Made by a program: the position numbers and the translations under genes. A stretch of 64,000 nucleotides of DNA. It comes from Actinomycetota bacterium. GTDB taxonomy: Bacteria; Actinomycetota; UBA4738; HRBIN12. The notes beneath the pieces were generated by a model. It had not been told where the DNA came from. It saw only the letters and a program-made list of their open reading frames with translations, and did no database searches. Position 1 is the stretch's first letter, and each line of letters opens with the position of its first letter. Below are positions 25,354 to 33,690 of this stretch, piece by piece. The stretch spans positions 124,001-188,000 of the forward strand of contig DASSCU010000024.1 in assembly GCA_035697485.1 (NCBI GenBank), read 5' to 3'.

Positions 25354-26565
25354 TCAGCGGTGGGTGCCGGCACTCGCGGCATCGGGCACCATGCGGTCCT
25401 CGCGGAACCGATCCGGTGAGAACGGCGCGATCAGCGGATCGAGCCGCCCGGTGGCCAGCATCTCGGCCATCGTCTTGCCGAAGACCGGGGCGCCTTTGAA
25501 CCCCCATGTGCCCATGCCCGACATCAGGAAGAAGCGCCGCACGTCGCTTTCGCCGAGCAGCGGCGAGGAGTCGGGCGTCATGTCGCATAGACCGGTCCAC
25601 TGCCGCATCAGCCGTGCCTTCGCCATGAACGGCAGCAGCTGGATCGTGCGCTTCGCGGCTTCCGCGGCGAAGTCGAACGTCGAGCGCGTCGAGTACGTGT
25701 TGTAGGGAAGTGTTTCCGCCCCGACGACGAGCTCGCCGCGCGCCGTCTGCTGCGTGTAGATGTAGAGGTCCATCGACGAGACGAGACCCCACAGCACCGG
25801 CCGGTACGCCTCGGTCACGAACGCCTGCAGGGCCATCGTCTCGATCGGCAGGCGCACTCCCGCCATCCGGGCGAGCACCCCCGACCATCCTGCAACGGCA
25901 CTGACGACGCGGCCGGCGGCGACCGACCCTCGGTTCGTCCGCACCCCGCGGCACTCGCCGTCGACGACGTCGACGGCCGTGACCTCGACGCCCTGGTGGA
26001 TCTCGACACCGCGGCGGTTCGCCGCACTCGCGTACCCCCAGACCACGGAGTCATGGCGCGCGAACGCCCCCGGGGGGTGATAGCTCGCGCCGATCACCGG
26101 CAGCTCCCCGCCGGCGGTGAGGTCGACGAGCGGACACACCTCGAGCACTTGGTCGGGGGTGAGGATCTCCGTGTCGACGCCGTAGTGTCGATGCAGCAGC
26201 ACCTTCTCCCGTTCCACCTGCAGGGTGTCTGGGGAATGGCACAGATCGAGGTTGCCCTGCGTGCTGAACAGCACGTTGAAGTCGAGCTCCTGGGAGAGCG
26301 TGCGGTACATGCCGAGGCTCGTCGCGTACAGGGGCACGGTCTCGGTCGTGTTGTACGTGGCACGCAGGACCTGCGTGTTGCGGCCGCTTCCGCCGCTGCC
26401 GATGTACGACCGTTCGAGCACGGCGACGTCGCGGATGCCGTGGTACTCGGCGAGGTGGAAGGCGAGTGAGAGCCCGTTCACGCCGCCGCCGACGATCACG
26501 ACGTCGTATCGCGGCTTCAGGTCGCGCCGCGTGAGGAACTCCCGATGCTTGAGCAGGCCGCTCAC
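25354..26565 (-). CDS. soxB: Sarcosine oxidase beta-subunit-like flavoprotein (locus 2)
   Basis: This 403-residue FAD enzyme parallels the locus 1 SoxB: GGGVNG dinucleotide motif (27-32) and H171 in FARHDSVVWGYAS, the covalent-FMN position. The C-terminal MTPDSSP and MSGMGTWGFKGAP match. It is the last gene of its operon rather than the first, and its GTG overlaps the soxG stop (GTGA). The substrate could be sarcosine or a related N-methyl amino acid, because the partner SoxA differs from the classical one. Confidence 0.85.
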   Translation of the reverse strand: MSGLLKHREFLTRRDLKPRYDVVIVGGGVNGLSLAFHLAEYHGIRDVAVLERSYIGSGGSGRNTQVLRATYNTTETVPLYATSLGMYRTLSQELDFNVLFSTQGNLDLCHSPDTLQVEREKVLLHRHYGVDTEILTPDQVLEVCPLVDLTAGGELPVIGASYHPPGAFARHDSVVWGYASAANRRGVEIHQGVEVTAVDVVDGECRGVRTNRGSVAAGRVVSAVAGWSGVLARMAGVRLPIETMALQAFVTEAYRPVLWGLVSSMDLYIYTQQTARGELVVGAETLPYNTYSTRSTFDFAAEAAKRTIQLLPFMAKARLMRQWTGLCDMTPDSSPLLGESDVRRFFLMSGMGTWGFKGAPVFGKTMAEMLATGRLDPLIAPFSPDRFREDRMVPDAASAGTHR

Positions 26566-26984
26566 GAACCGAGCACCTCCGCCGCGTCGAGGCGGATGCG
26601 CTCCTCGGCGTGGGCCGCGAGCATCGCCGGCACGAAGATCGTGACCTGGTCGCCCACGATCAGCACTTTCGCCGGGGCCCTCGCCACCTCGCCCTGGATC
26701 CAGCCCTCCGTGGGCAGCTCGAGCTCGCAGACCCGGGCGAATGCGGCGGGTGCGTCGGCACCATCGAGCACCAGTGCCACCCAGGCGTCGGAGACGTCCT
26801 CGACCCAGGCGCGCGGACCGGTGGACGCTGGCACGCCCGAGAGATCGTCGGGGCCGACGAGTATCACCTCCCGGGGTGCGACGCGCAGGAGGGTGACGCC
26901 GTCCGGGGCCTCGATCGCGTCGCACGCCTCGCTCGAGTCCAGCACGCAGACGACCGAGGGCAGTTCGACCCGCAGCTCAGCCAC
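26562..26984 (-). CDS. soxG: Sarcosine oxidase gamma-subunit-like protein (locus 2)
   Basis: This small protein (about 140 residues) lies exactly where SoxG is expected, between soxA and soxB. It has the features VTLLRVAPREVILVGPDDL and WVALVLDGADAPAAFARVCELEL, resembling the gamma subunit. It is shorter than the locus 1 copy (185) and quite different in sequence. GTG at 26984 (or 26996) gives an 8-20 nt overlap with the soxA stop. The assignment rests on position and the characteristic folate-domain-like pattern. Confidence 0.7.
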   Translation of the reverse strand: MAELRVELPSVVCVLDSSEACDAIEAPDGVTLLRVAPREVILVGPDDLSGVPASTGPRAWVEDVSDAWVALVLDGADAPAAFARVCELELPTEGWIQGEVARAPAKVLIVGDQVTIFVPAMLAAHAEERIRLDAAEVLGS

Positions 26985-29574
26985 GCACTCGCCCACCTTC
27001 GGGGTCGTAGAACGGGGTGGCCACGACCGACGCCGTCGCTCCCGACCCCGTCTCGAGCCGCTCGGGGAACCCACCGTCGACGGCGCGCAGCCATCCCAGG
27101 CCGATCGCGCGGTCGAGCGCGATCGAGCGCTCGGCCGAGGTGATGCGGCCGACCACGGCGCCGCCCACGATGAGGGGTTCCCCGCGCAGGTCGGCCGTGT
27201 CGGCCGGTCCGCCGCCGAACTCGAGCCCGACCTGGCGCCGAGAGGGCGGCAGGGAACCCATGCGCTCGAGGGCCTGCTTCCCCACGAACCATGGCTTCGA
27301 CATCTCGACGGCCCACGGCATGCCCAGCTTCGCCGGCGTGTCGTCGGGCATCGTGTCCTGTCCCAGATAGACGTGCCCCTTCTCGAGCCGCAGCAGCTCG
27401 AGCGCGTCGAGGCCGTGCGGGCGCAGATCCCAGTCGCGCCCCGTCTCGACGAGCGCGCGCCACAGCTCCGGGCCACGCCGGCGAGGGTGGTGAAGCTCGA
27501 ACGCGAGCTCGCCGACGAAGCCCGTGCGGACCGCACGACAGGGCACGCCCGCGACCGTCACGTCGGCGAATGCTGGATAGGGCACGGTCCGCGCATCGAC
27601 CGCGTCGTCGGTGAGGCGCTCGAGCAGGTCGCGCGCGTGCGGCCCCGCAAGGTTGATCGCCCCCCACTGCGCCGTGCGGTCCAGCACGTGCACGTCGAGC
27701 TCGAACCGGTCGGCGAAGTTCCGAAGGTGGGCGTCGGTGCGTCCCGCTCCGCCCGAGGTCGAGTTCAGGTACCACTCCCCGTCACCGACGCGTGCGAGCA
27801 GCCCGTCACCCATCACGTAGCCGGCCTCGTCGAGCGTGAGCACGTAGCGGGTGCGGCCGGGTTCCAGGTCGTCGGTGCGACACGGGAACAACCGATCAAC
27901 CAGCGTGTCGGCGTCAGGACCGGCGATCGTGAACTTGCCGAGGGTGCCGACGTCCATCAGGCTGACCCGCTCACGCACCGCCCGGTACTCCTCGCGCCAG
28001 TCCCCGTAGGAGAACGGGCGGAGCCATCCCCCGGATCGGTCGAGCCGGGCACCGGCACCGACGTGCACCTCGTGCAGCGACGTGCGCTTGTCCACGGTCT
28101 CGTGCACGCCCGCAGCGAGCGTCTCGAGCGTGACCGGGCGGGCCGGGGGACGCGCGGTCGTGCGAGGCACGTCGGCGACGGGTTCGGTCGGCGTCGCCGG
28201 GCCGTCGACGCGCGAGGCCGCGAAGCATGACAGCGCCCGCCCGCACATCGCCCCCTGGCAGGGTCCCATCGTCGTCGTCGTGTAGCGCTTCAGGATCTCG
28301 GCGTTGCGGAAGCCCTCGTCCCACGCCTGCTCGAGGTCGTGCATCGAGACGTCTTCGCACAGGCAGACGGTACCGTCGTGCCCGCATGCGCCATCGCGCA
28401 GCGGCGCTCGCGCAGCATCGCCCACGAGCGTCACGGCCTCGTCGGGCAGCGACATGCGAGCGAGCCCGTCGCGTGGCGTCAGCCCGAGCGAGAGCACGAG
28501 CAGGTCGCACGCGAAGCGCTTCCCCAGTGCCTCACGACGCAGCACCACCGATCGGAGCGACGAACCTCCGCGGGCCTCGTGCACCTCGCCGTCGAGGACC
28601 ACCTCGCCGACGCCGTGGGACGGCAGCCGGCCGGCGAGTGCGGCCGACACGGCGACGGCGGCGATCCCGACCCCGGCGCCGATCACGGCCCGCAAGTGGT
28701 CGATCCCTTCCTCGGTGCGGACGACCGCGACGGCCCGCTCGCCCGGACGCACCCCGTGGACCCCGGCCAGCGCGGCGGCGGCTCGGCCGAGCATCACGCC
28801 CGGCAGGTCGTTGCCGGGGAAGACGCCGTGCTGCTCGACCGCGCCGGTCGCCACGACCACGCGCGACGGGTGCGCGTGCACGAGCTCGCCGTCGCCGGCG
28901 AGCGGCACGTGCAGGCCCTCGTACACCCCGAGCGCGGTGAACCCCTCCATCACGGTGACGGTGCCGATGGACCGCACTCCGGCCTCGAGCTCGGCGAGAC
29001 GATCCGAGGTGGGTCCCGGCGCGATCGCGTGCCCGACGGAACCCTCGTCGCACACGAGCACCGACCCGTCGGTGCCCGCTTCCAGTGCGGCTTCGAGCCC
29101 CGCGATCCCGGCGCCGATCACGAGGGTGTCCACATGCTCGTGGCGGACGACCTGGCGTGCCGCGGCCGTCGTCGGTGGCAGCGCCCCGAGCCCGGTCGCC
29201 CGCCGGATCACCCGCTCGGCCACGGGCCATGCGAACCGCGGACGGACGAACGTCTTGTAGTAGAAGCCGACGGGCGTCAGCCGGTGCAGGAAGTCGGTCA
29301 CGTGCAGCAGGTCGCGCTCCGCGTCGGGGAAGCCACCCGGCCGATCGATCCGCATCCGTTCGGCGCACGGCGCGGTGCACGTGTGCACGGCGGGCTTCCC
29401 GTCGACCGTCATCAGGCAGTTGGGACAGTCCCCGGTGCCGCAGTACAGGCCGCGACGCCGGTGATACTTCAGCGACCGTGAGAACGTGCGGACGCCCGCC
29501 CGGTACAGGGCCGACGCGATGGTGTCACCGGCCTCGAACGGCACCGGCCGCCCCTCGAACTCGAACGTGCCCAC
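26977..29574 (-). CDS. soxA: SoxA-like alpha subunit with Fer2 and BFD-type Fe-S motifs (locus 2)
   Basis: This 865-residue protein has four recognisable parts: an N-terminal [2Fe-2S] domain with C45, C50, C53 and C66 (YCGTGDCPNCLM); a Rossmann FAD/NAD domain (GAGIAG, 154-159); a BFD-like cluster with CLCEDV and GPCQGAMC (about 405-445); and a C-terminal GcvT folate domain (SLMDVGTLGKFTIAGPDA onward). The classical SoxA at locus 1 has no such cysteines. This build is closer to opine/cyanide-synthase-type oxidoreductases joined to GcvT, so electrons might leave through Fe-S clusters instead of only to O2. The GTG start is 1 bp from the soxD stop. Confidence 0.85.
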   Translation of the reverse strand: MGTFEFEGRPVPFEAGDTIASALYRAGVRTFSRSLKYHRRRGLYCGTGDCPNCLMTVDGKPAVHTCTAPCAERMRIDRPGGFPDAERDLLHVTDFLHRLTPVGFYYKTFVRPRFAWPVAERVIRRATGLGALPPTTAAARQVVRHEHVDTLVIGAGIAGLEAALEAGTDGSVLVCDEGSVGHAIAPGPTSDRLAELEAGVRSIGTVTVMEGFTALGVYEGLHVPLAGDGELVHAHPSRVVVATGAVEQHGVFPGNDLPGVMLGRAAAALAGVHGVRPGERAVAVVRTEEGIDHLRAVIGAGVGIAAVAVSAALAGRLPSHGVGEVVLDGEVHEARGGSSLRSVVLRREALGKRFACDLLVLSLGLTPRDGLARMSLPDEAVTLVGDAARAPLRDGACGHDGTVCLCEDVSMHDLEQAWDEGFRNAEILKRYTTTTMGPCQGAMCGRALSCFAASRVDGPATPTEPVADVPRTTARPPARPVTLETLAAGVHETVDKRTSLHEVHVGAGARLDRSGGWLRPFSYGDWREEYRAVRERVSLMDVGTLGKFTIAGPDADTLVDRLFPCRTDDLEPGRTRYVLTLDEAGYVMGDGLLARVGDGEWYLNSTSGGAGRTDAHLRNFADRFELDVHVLDRTAQWGAINLAGPHARDLLERLTDDAVDARTVPYPAFADVTVAGVPCRAVRTGFVGELAFELHHPRRRGPELWRALVETGRDWDLRPHGLDALELLRLEKGHVYLGQDTMPDDTPAKLGMPWAVEMSKPWFVGKQALERMGSLPPSRRQVGLEFGGGPADTADLRGEPLIVGGAVVGRITSAERSIALDRAIGLGWLRAVDGGFPERLETGSGATASVVATPFYDPEGGRVRG

Positions 29575-29575
29575 C

Positions 29576-29809
29576 TCAGGGACCCTCGATCGCGTTCGTC
29601 CGGGTGTCGCGGGTCACGCTCGTCCACGTGCGGCAGCCCATCGCGTGGAACCATCGCTCGCGCTGCGAGCCCTCGGGGTTCTCGGGCAGGTAGACGCGGG
29701 CGAAGTCGGCCTCCGTGTCGGGGGCATCGAGCTCGCGCCACTCGCCGCCGAACGAGAACTCCGTGAACGGCCGGGGGCCGCAGTGGGCGCAGGGGATCTC
29801 GATCGCCAC
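29576..29809 (-). CDS. soxD: Sarcosine oxidase delta subunit (locus 2)
   Basis: This 77-residue protein is a compact SoxD: C-A-H-C-G at residues 7-11 and H55/C59 in WFHAMGCRTW provide the zinc ligands. RVYLPENPEGSQRERW is the family core. It follows the PYROXD2-like gene by 9 bp and precedes soxA by 1 bp, so the subunit order in this operon is D-A-G-B instead of B-D-A-G. Confidence 0.9.
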   Translation of the reverse strand: MAIEIPCAHCGPRPFTEFSFGGEWRELDAPDTEADFARVYLPENPEGSQRERWFHAMGCRTWTSVTRDTRTNAIEGP

Positions 29810-29818
29810 GACCGATCC

Positions 29819-31450
29819 CTAGCCCACGCGCTTCTTCAGGTCTCGCAGCACCCGGTGGGACGCCACGTACCCCGGAGCGCCGGTCACGCCTCCCCCCGGA
29901 TGCACGCCGGCGCCGCAGAGGTAGAGCCCCTCGACCGGTGTCGAGTAGCTCGACCACCCGGGCAGGGGTCGCATGAAGAACAACTGCTCGATGTTCAGGT
30001 CGCCGTGGAAGATGTTCCCCTCGGTGAGTCCGTACGTCCGCTCGAGGTCCAGGGGCGTCACCGTGTAGCTCGCCTCGACCGCCCCCGGCACGTTCGGCGC
30101 GTACCGCCCGATGCGCTCGATCACCCGGCCGGTGAGCTCCTGCTTGCGGTCGTCCCACGTCCCCTCACCCAGCTCGAACGGCAGGTACTGCACGAAGCAG
30201 GTCATCACGTGCCGACCCGGCGCGACCGCTTGGTCGACCAGGGTGTCGTCGACGTTCGACGCCGTGACGCAGTCGACCCAGAGCTCGTCGGGCAGCTCGC
30301 CCCACTGATGCTGGTCGTAGCTGCGCTGCGCCTGTTCCAGGGTGGGCACGAGCGTCGCGAGCGACCGCTGGTTCGGGCTCGCACCCTCGGGCATGCCCGT
30401 CCAGACGGGCTCCTCGCGGAGCGCGAGGTTCACCTTCGCGCACGGGCCGGCCATCTTGATCGCGGCGACGTCGTCGCGGAAGTCCCCCGGCAGGTCCCCC
30501 TCCTCGAGCATGCCGAGGAACGTGCGCTTCGGGTCAGCGTTCGAGACCACGACGCGGGCGACGATCTCCGTGCCGTCGTCGAGCACGACGCCGACGGCTC
30601 GCCCGTCGCGCGCCGAGATCCGCGCGACCGGAGCATCCGTCCGGATCTCTGCGCCGGCCTCGGTCGCCGCCGCCGCCATCGCTCGCGTGATCGAGCCCAT
30701 GCCGCCGATCACGTGGCCGTTGAAACCCTGCACGTCGTGCTCACCGCCCGAGAGCATGTGGAACATCAACCCGATCGCCGTGCCCGGCCGATAGGGCGGC
30801 GCATGCATGCCGTAGACGTTGTTCGCGAGGTAGAGGCGCTTGACCTCCTCGGACTCGAACCATCGGTCGACGAACTCGCCGAGTGAACCCGTCGTGAACC
30901 GCACGAGATCGGTGAGCTCGTCACCGCCGAGACCCTTCAGGCGCGTGTAGGCGCGCTTGCCCTCCTTCACCTTGCCCCAGCCGGTCGCGTAGAGGTCCGG
31001 CGGCTCCTCGAGGAAGAACCCCTGCAGGTGACCGGCGAGGCGGTGCAACCGGTGCGTCACCTCGACGAAGGTCTTCGCGTCGGCCTTCGAGTAGCGGGCG
31101 ATCTCGTCGGCGGTGCGCTCGTCCTGCTCCCACCACGCGAGCGTGCGGCCACCCTCCAGCACGACCTGAAGCGCCGGCTCGCAGGGCACCATGCGCAGCC
31201 CGTGGCGGGCAAGGCCCATGTCCTTGATGATCTCCGGACGCAGCATCGAGGCGATGTACGACGTCGTGGAGGCCCTGACGCCGGGCAGGATCTCCTCGGT
31301 GACGCACGCACCGCCCACCACGTCGCGTCGCTCGAGCACGAGGGACTTCAGGCCGGCGCGGGCGAAGTAGAAGGCAGCCGTGAGACCGTTGTGTCCCCCG
31401 CCGACCACGACGACGTCGTAGCGCTGCTCCAAACGATGACCCCCGTTCAC
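29819..31450 (-). CDS. PYROXD2-like / phytoene-desaturase-superfamily FAD oxidoreductase
   Basis: This 543-residue enzyme has an N-terminal FAD-binding motif VVVVGGGHNGLTAAFYFARAG and the matching C-terminal segment GLYLCGAGVHPGGGVTGAPGY, as in PYROXD2 and carotenoid desaturase-like proteins. The NPxxTGxV-type core between them is consistent. Its reaction is unknown. It heads the second sox operon, suggesting it acts on an N-methylated amine or the imine made from it. The GTG at 31450 begins the homology; a CAGACT box 15 nt upstream may be the -10. Confidence 0.8.
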   Translation of the reverse strand: MNGGHRLEQRYDVVVVGGGHNGLTAAFYFARAGLKSLVLERRDVVGGACVTEEILPGVRASTTSYIASMLRPEIIKDMGLARHGLRMVPCEPALQVVLEGGRTLAWWEQDERTADEIARYSKADAKTFVEVTHRLHRLAGHLQGFFLEEPPDLYATGWGKVKEGKRAYTRLKGLGGDELTDLVRFTTGSLGEFVDRWFESEEVKRLYLANNVYGMHAPPYRPGTAIGLMFHMLSGGEHDVQGFNGHVIGGMGSITRAMAAAATEAGAEIRTDAPVARISARDGRAVGVVLDDGTEIVARVVVSNADPKRTFLGMLEEGDLPGDFRDDVAAIKMAGPCAKVNLALREEPVWTGMPEGASPNQRSLATLVPTLEQAQRSYDQHQWGELPDELWVDCVTASNVDDTLVDQAVAPGRHVMTCFVQYLPFELGEGTWDDRKQELTGRVIERIGRYAPNVPGAVEASYTVTPLDLERTYGLTEGNIFHGDLNIEQLFFMRPLPGWSSYSTPVEGLYLCGAGVHPGGGVTGAPGYVASHRVLRDLKKRVG

Positions 31451-31532
31451 GTTCCGAGGAAGCGCAGTCTGCCACGGGGGGCGGGCCTGCACACGCGAGG
31501 AACGTGACCCTGGGTTGGTTGCGGTCGGCGGA

Positions 31533-32561
31533 TCAGCCGGGCTTCGTCAGCCAACCGCTGTCGGACGTGTTCCAGGCCCCGGCCAGGTAGCTCCCGGGAG
31601 GCGGATCGACCTCGTAGTAATCGCCGCCCTCGCAGTCGAACGGGTACTGGCCGTCGGACATCGGGTCGCAGACCAGCTGCATCGCTCCGCCCCCGGAGAA
31701 CCAGGGTCCACCGTCCGCGTAGCACATCACGTCATAGGACGTGTAGCAGTGGCCGGCGCCCGACGAATGCGGAGCCGAGTGCTGCACCGCACCCAGCGTG
31801 TGCCCGACCTCGTGCAGGAAGACGTAGGCCCCCTGCCACGCCGAGCCACTGACCTCGACCATCGCGAACCTCGGGCCGAACGCGGCCTGGTTGTTCAGGT
31901 TCACTGCCGGATCGGGGCGGTCGTCGTAGTAGATCGTGCCCTGGCCCGACGGGCCGTAGCAGCAGGTGACGTTGTCGATGAAGACGACGTAGGTGAACCG
32001 GGGGGCGTCGAAGTTCGTGTCACCGAGGCCGTGGGCGACGCGGTTCACGAGCGATCCGATCACGTCGTTGAACGTGAAGGCGGCGTCTGCGCCGATCGGC
32101 AGCATCGAGATCGCGGAAACGGTGACCTTCCGTCCGTTCTTGCAGAACATGCGCAGATGCTGCCCGTCGGTCCCGGGTGTCTGCGCATCCAGGTTCGCGT
32201 CGGCCATCGCGACCGAATCCCGGACCCACGAGCGGAACACCGCCGCCCGCGACGTCGTGTCGTTCGGGTATGCGTAGAACACGCGGACGCGCCGGCCGTT
32301 CAGTCCGTTTCCGGCGCACAGGTCCGACGGCTCCGAGCGGGCCGGCACCGTCGCCTCCCTGGCGGCGGCGCGCTCGGCCGTGGGAGGCACACGGTCCCCG
32401 CCGTGGGTGCACAGTCCATCCGCGACGGGGACGAGTCCCGGTCCGCACTCGCGCGCCGCTCCCGGCCGGGGCGATGCGACACCTGACGCGACCGAGCTCG
32501 GCGGGGCGAACGCCCCCGCCACGAGCATGCCCACCAGGAACGGAAGGGTCGCTCGTCGCAT
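31533..32561 (-). CDS. Secreted metzincin-like zinc protease
   Basis: This 342-residue protein has a Sec signal peptide (MRRATLPFLVGMLVAGAFAPPSSVA) and a zinc-binding helix H250-E-V-G-H254-T-L-G257-A-V-Q-H, followed by a Met-turn candidate in DVM279CY. The usual third ligand of HExxHxxGxxH is Q260, with H261 next; a later His such as H265 or H271 may serve instead. Eight or more cysteines suggest disulfides in an exported enzyme. It stands alone between metabolic genes on the same strand and has no obvious link to amine catabolism. Confidence 0.8.
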   Translation of the reverse strand: MRRATLPFLVGMLVAGAFAPPSSVASGVASPRPGAARECGPGLVPVADGLCTHGGDRVPPTAERAAAREATVPARSEPSDLCAGNGLNGRRVRVFYAYPNDTTSRAAVFRSWVRDSVAMADANLDAQTPGTDGQHLRMFCKNGRKVTVSAISMLPIGADAAFTFNDVIGSLVNRVAHGLGDTNFDAPRFTYVVFIDNVTCCYGPSGQGTIYYDDRPDPAVNLNNQAAFGPRFAMVEVSGSAWQGAYVFLHEVGHTLGAVQHSAPHSSGAGHCYTSYDVMCYADGGPWFSGGGAMQLVCDPMSDGQYPFDCEGGDYYEVDPPPGSYLAGAWNTSDSGWLTKPG

Positions 32562-32726
32562 GGTGGAGGTGTCGGCCCGCGGACCACGTCGACTTGAGGT
32601 GGCTCAGCCCGACGGACGGGCGATCACGGTCGAAGCTCACATCCGGGGTCGGCGGGTTGCAGGCGTCGTAGACCGACGCGAGCCGTAGATCGGCAAGAAA
32701 CCGCGTCGACCGGCATCGAGGGCTCG

Positions 32727-33602
32727 TCAGGCTTCGAGGAGGGCGAGCATCCGCTCTTGCCACTCGACGGTCGCGGCGACCTGGTTGAACGTGAAGAGGT
32801 GCAGGGTTTCGATGTGTGCGCTCGGGTCGGCGAACGCAGGGGCCATCCCCTCGAGCAGCGCGTCGGGCCCGAACTTCCCCGGGGTGATCAAGTGGCCCAC
32901 CATACGCTTGTTCTTCTTCAGGTAGCGCGCGCTGTCGGCGATGCCGATGCGGGCGCTGATCGTCATGAGCTTGGCCATGTCGGCCACGCCCGGGGTGCCG
33001 AGGTGCACGGCGAGAGCTACCCCCTGGCGACGCATCTCGGCGATCCACCGCACGATCGCATCGGGGTTAAAGCACATCTGCGTCGCCATGTACGACACGT
33101 ACCGCTGCTTCTCGAGCAGCACCTCGAGCAGGCGTTGATCGCTGATGTCGCCGTGGCCCTCGGGGTAGCTCGGCGATCCGATCGCCTCGAACGGGTGGCC
33201 CAGCTCGTCCATCGCACGGAGCAGGGCCAGTCCATCGTGGAACTCGCCCGGGTCCTTGGCATCACCCCCCACCACGAACGCCTCGCGGACCCCGGCCTCG
33301 CGGCACCGGTCGAGGAGCGCACCGAGGTGCGCACGGTCTCGGATCATGTGGGCCGACAGGTGCGGCACCACGTCGTGCCCGACGGCCGCCAGCTGCTCGG
33401 CGAGCTCGATCGTGGACTCGATGCCGTGGCTCGGCGACGCGGTGACCGTGACCGTGGCGCCGTCGGGCAGGGCCTCGGCCGCGTCGAGCGCGTTCTTCAA
33501 CGGGATCAGCTCGAACTTCGGCGCCGCCACGAGCGAACGCAGCGCGGCGCGCTGCTCCTCGGGGAGCACGCCACCACGTCGTCTGCCGAGCCTCACCGCC
33601 AC
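32727..33602 (-). CDS. metF: Methylenetetrahydrofolate reductase-family protein
   Basis: This 291-residue protein has the TIM-barrel pattern of MTHFR: FELIPLKN, the folate/FAD segments TVTASPSHGIES and PHLSAHMIRD, and the central EAFVVGGDAKDPG. The canonical enzyme interconverts 5,10-methylene-THF and 5-methyl-THF. As last gene of the corrinoid operon it could oxidise methyl-THF made by the methyltransferase pair. The GTG at 33602 follows GGAAGG and is preferred to one 6 nt later. The protein is shorter and divergent from biosynthetic MetF, which is in keeping with a dedicated catabolic form. Confidence 0.82.
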   Translation of the reverse strand: MAVRLGRRRGGVLPEEQRAALRSLVAAPKFELIPLKNALDAAEALPDGATVTVTASPSHGIESTIELAEQLAAVGHDVVPHLSAHMIRDRAHLGALLDRCREAGVREAFVVGGDAKDPGEFHDGLALLRAMDELGHPFEAIGSPSYPEGHGDISDQRLLEVLLEKQRYVSYMATQMCFNPDAIVRWIAEMRRQGVALAVHLGTPGVADMAKLMTISARIGIADSARYLKKNKRMVGHLITPGKFGPDALLEGMAPAFADPSAHIETLHLFTFNQVAATVEWQERMLALLEA

Positions 33603-33690
33603 CTCGTTCCACCTTCCACGTGACCGCCGGACATGATGACGTATCGGCCGGCCGCGCCGTGAACCCGAGCCGGACCCCCGGTCATCCCGG

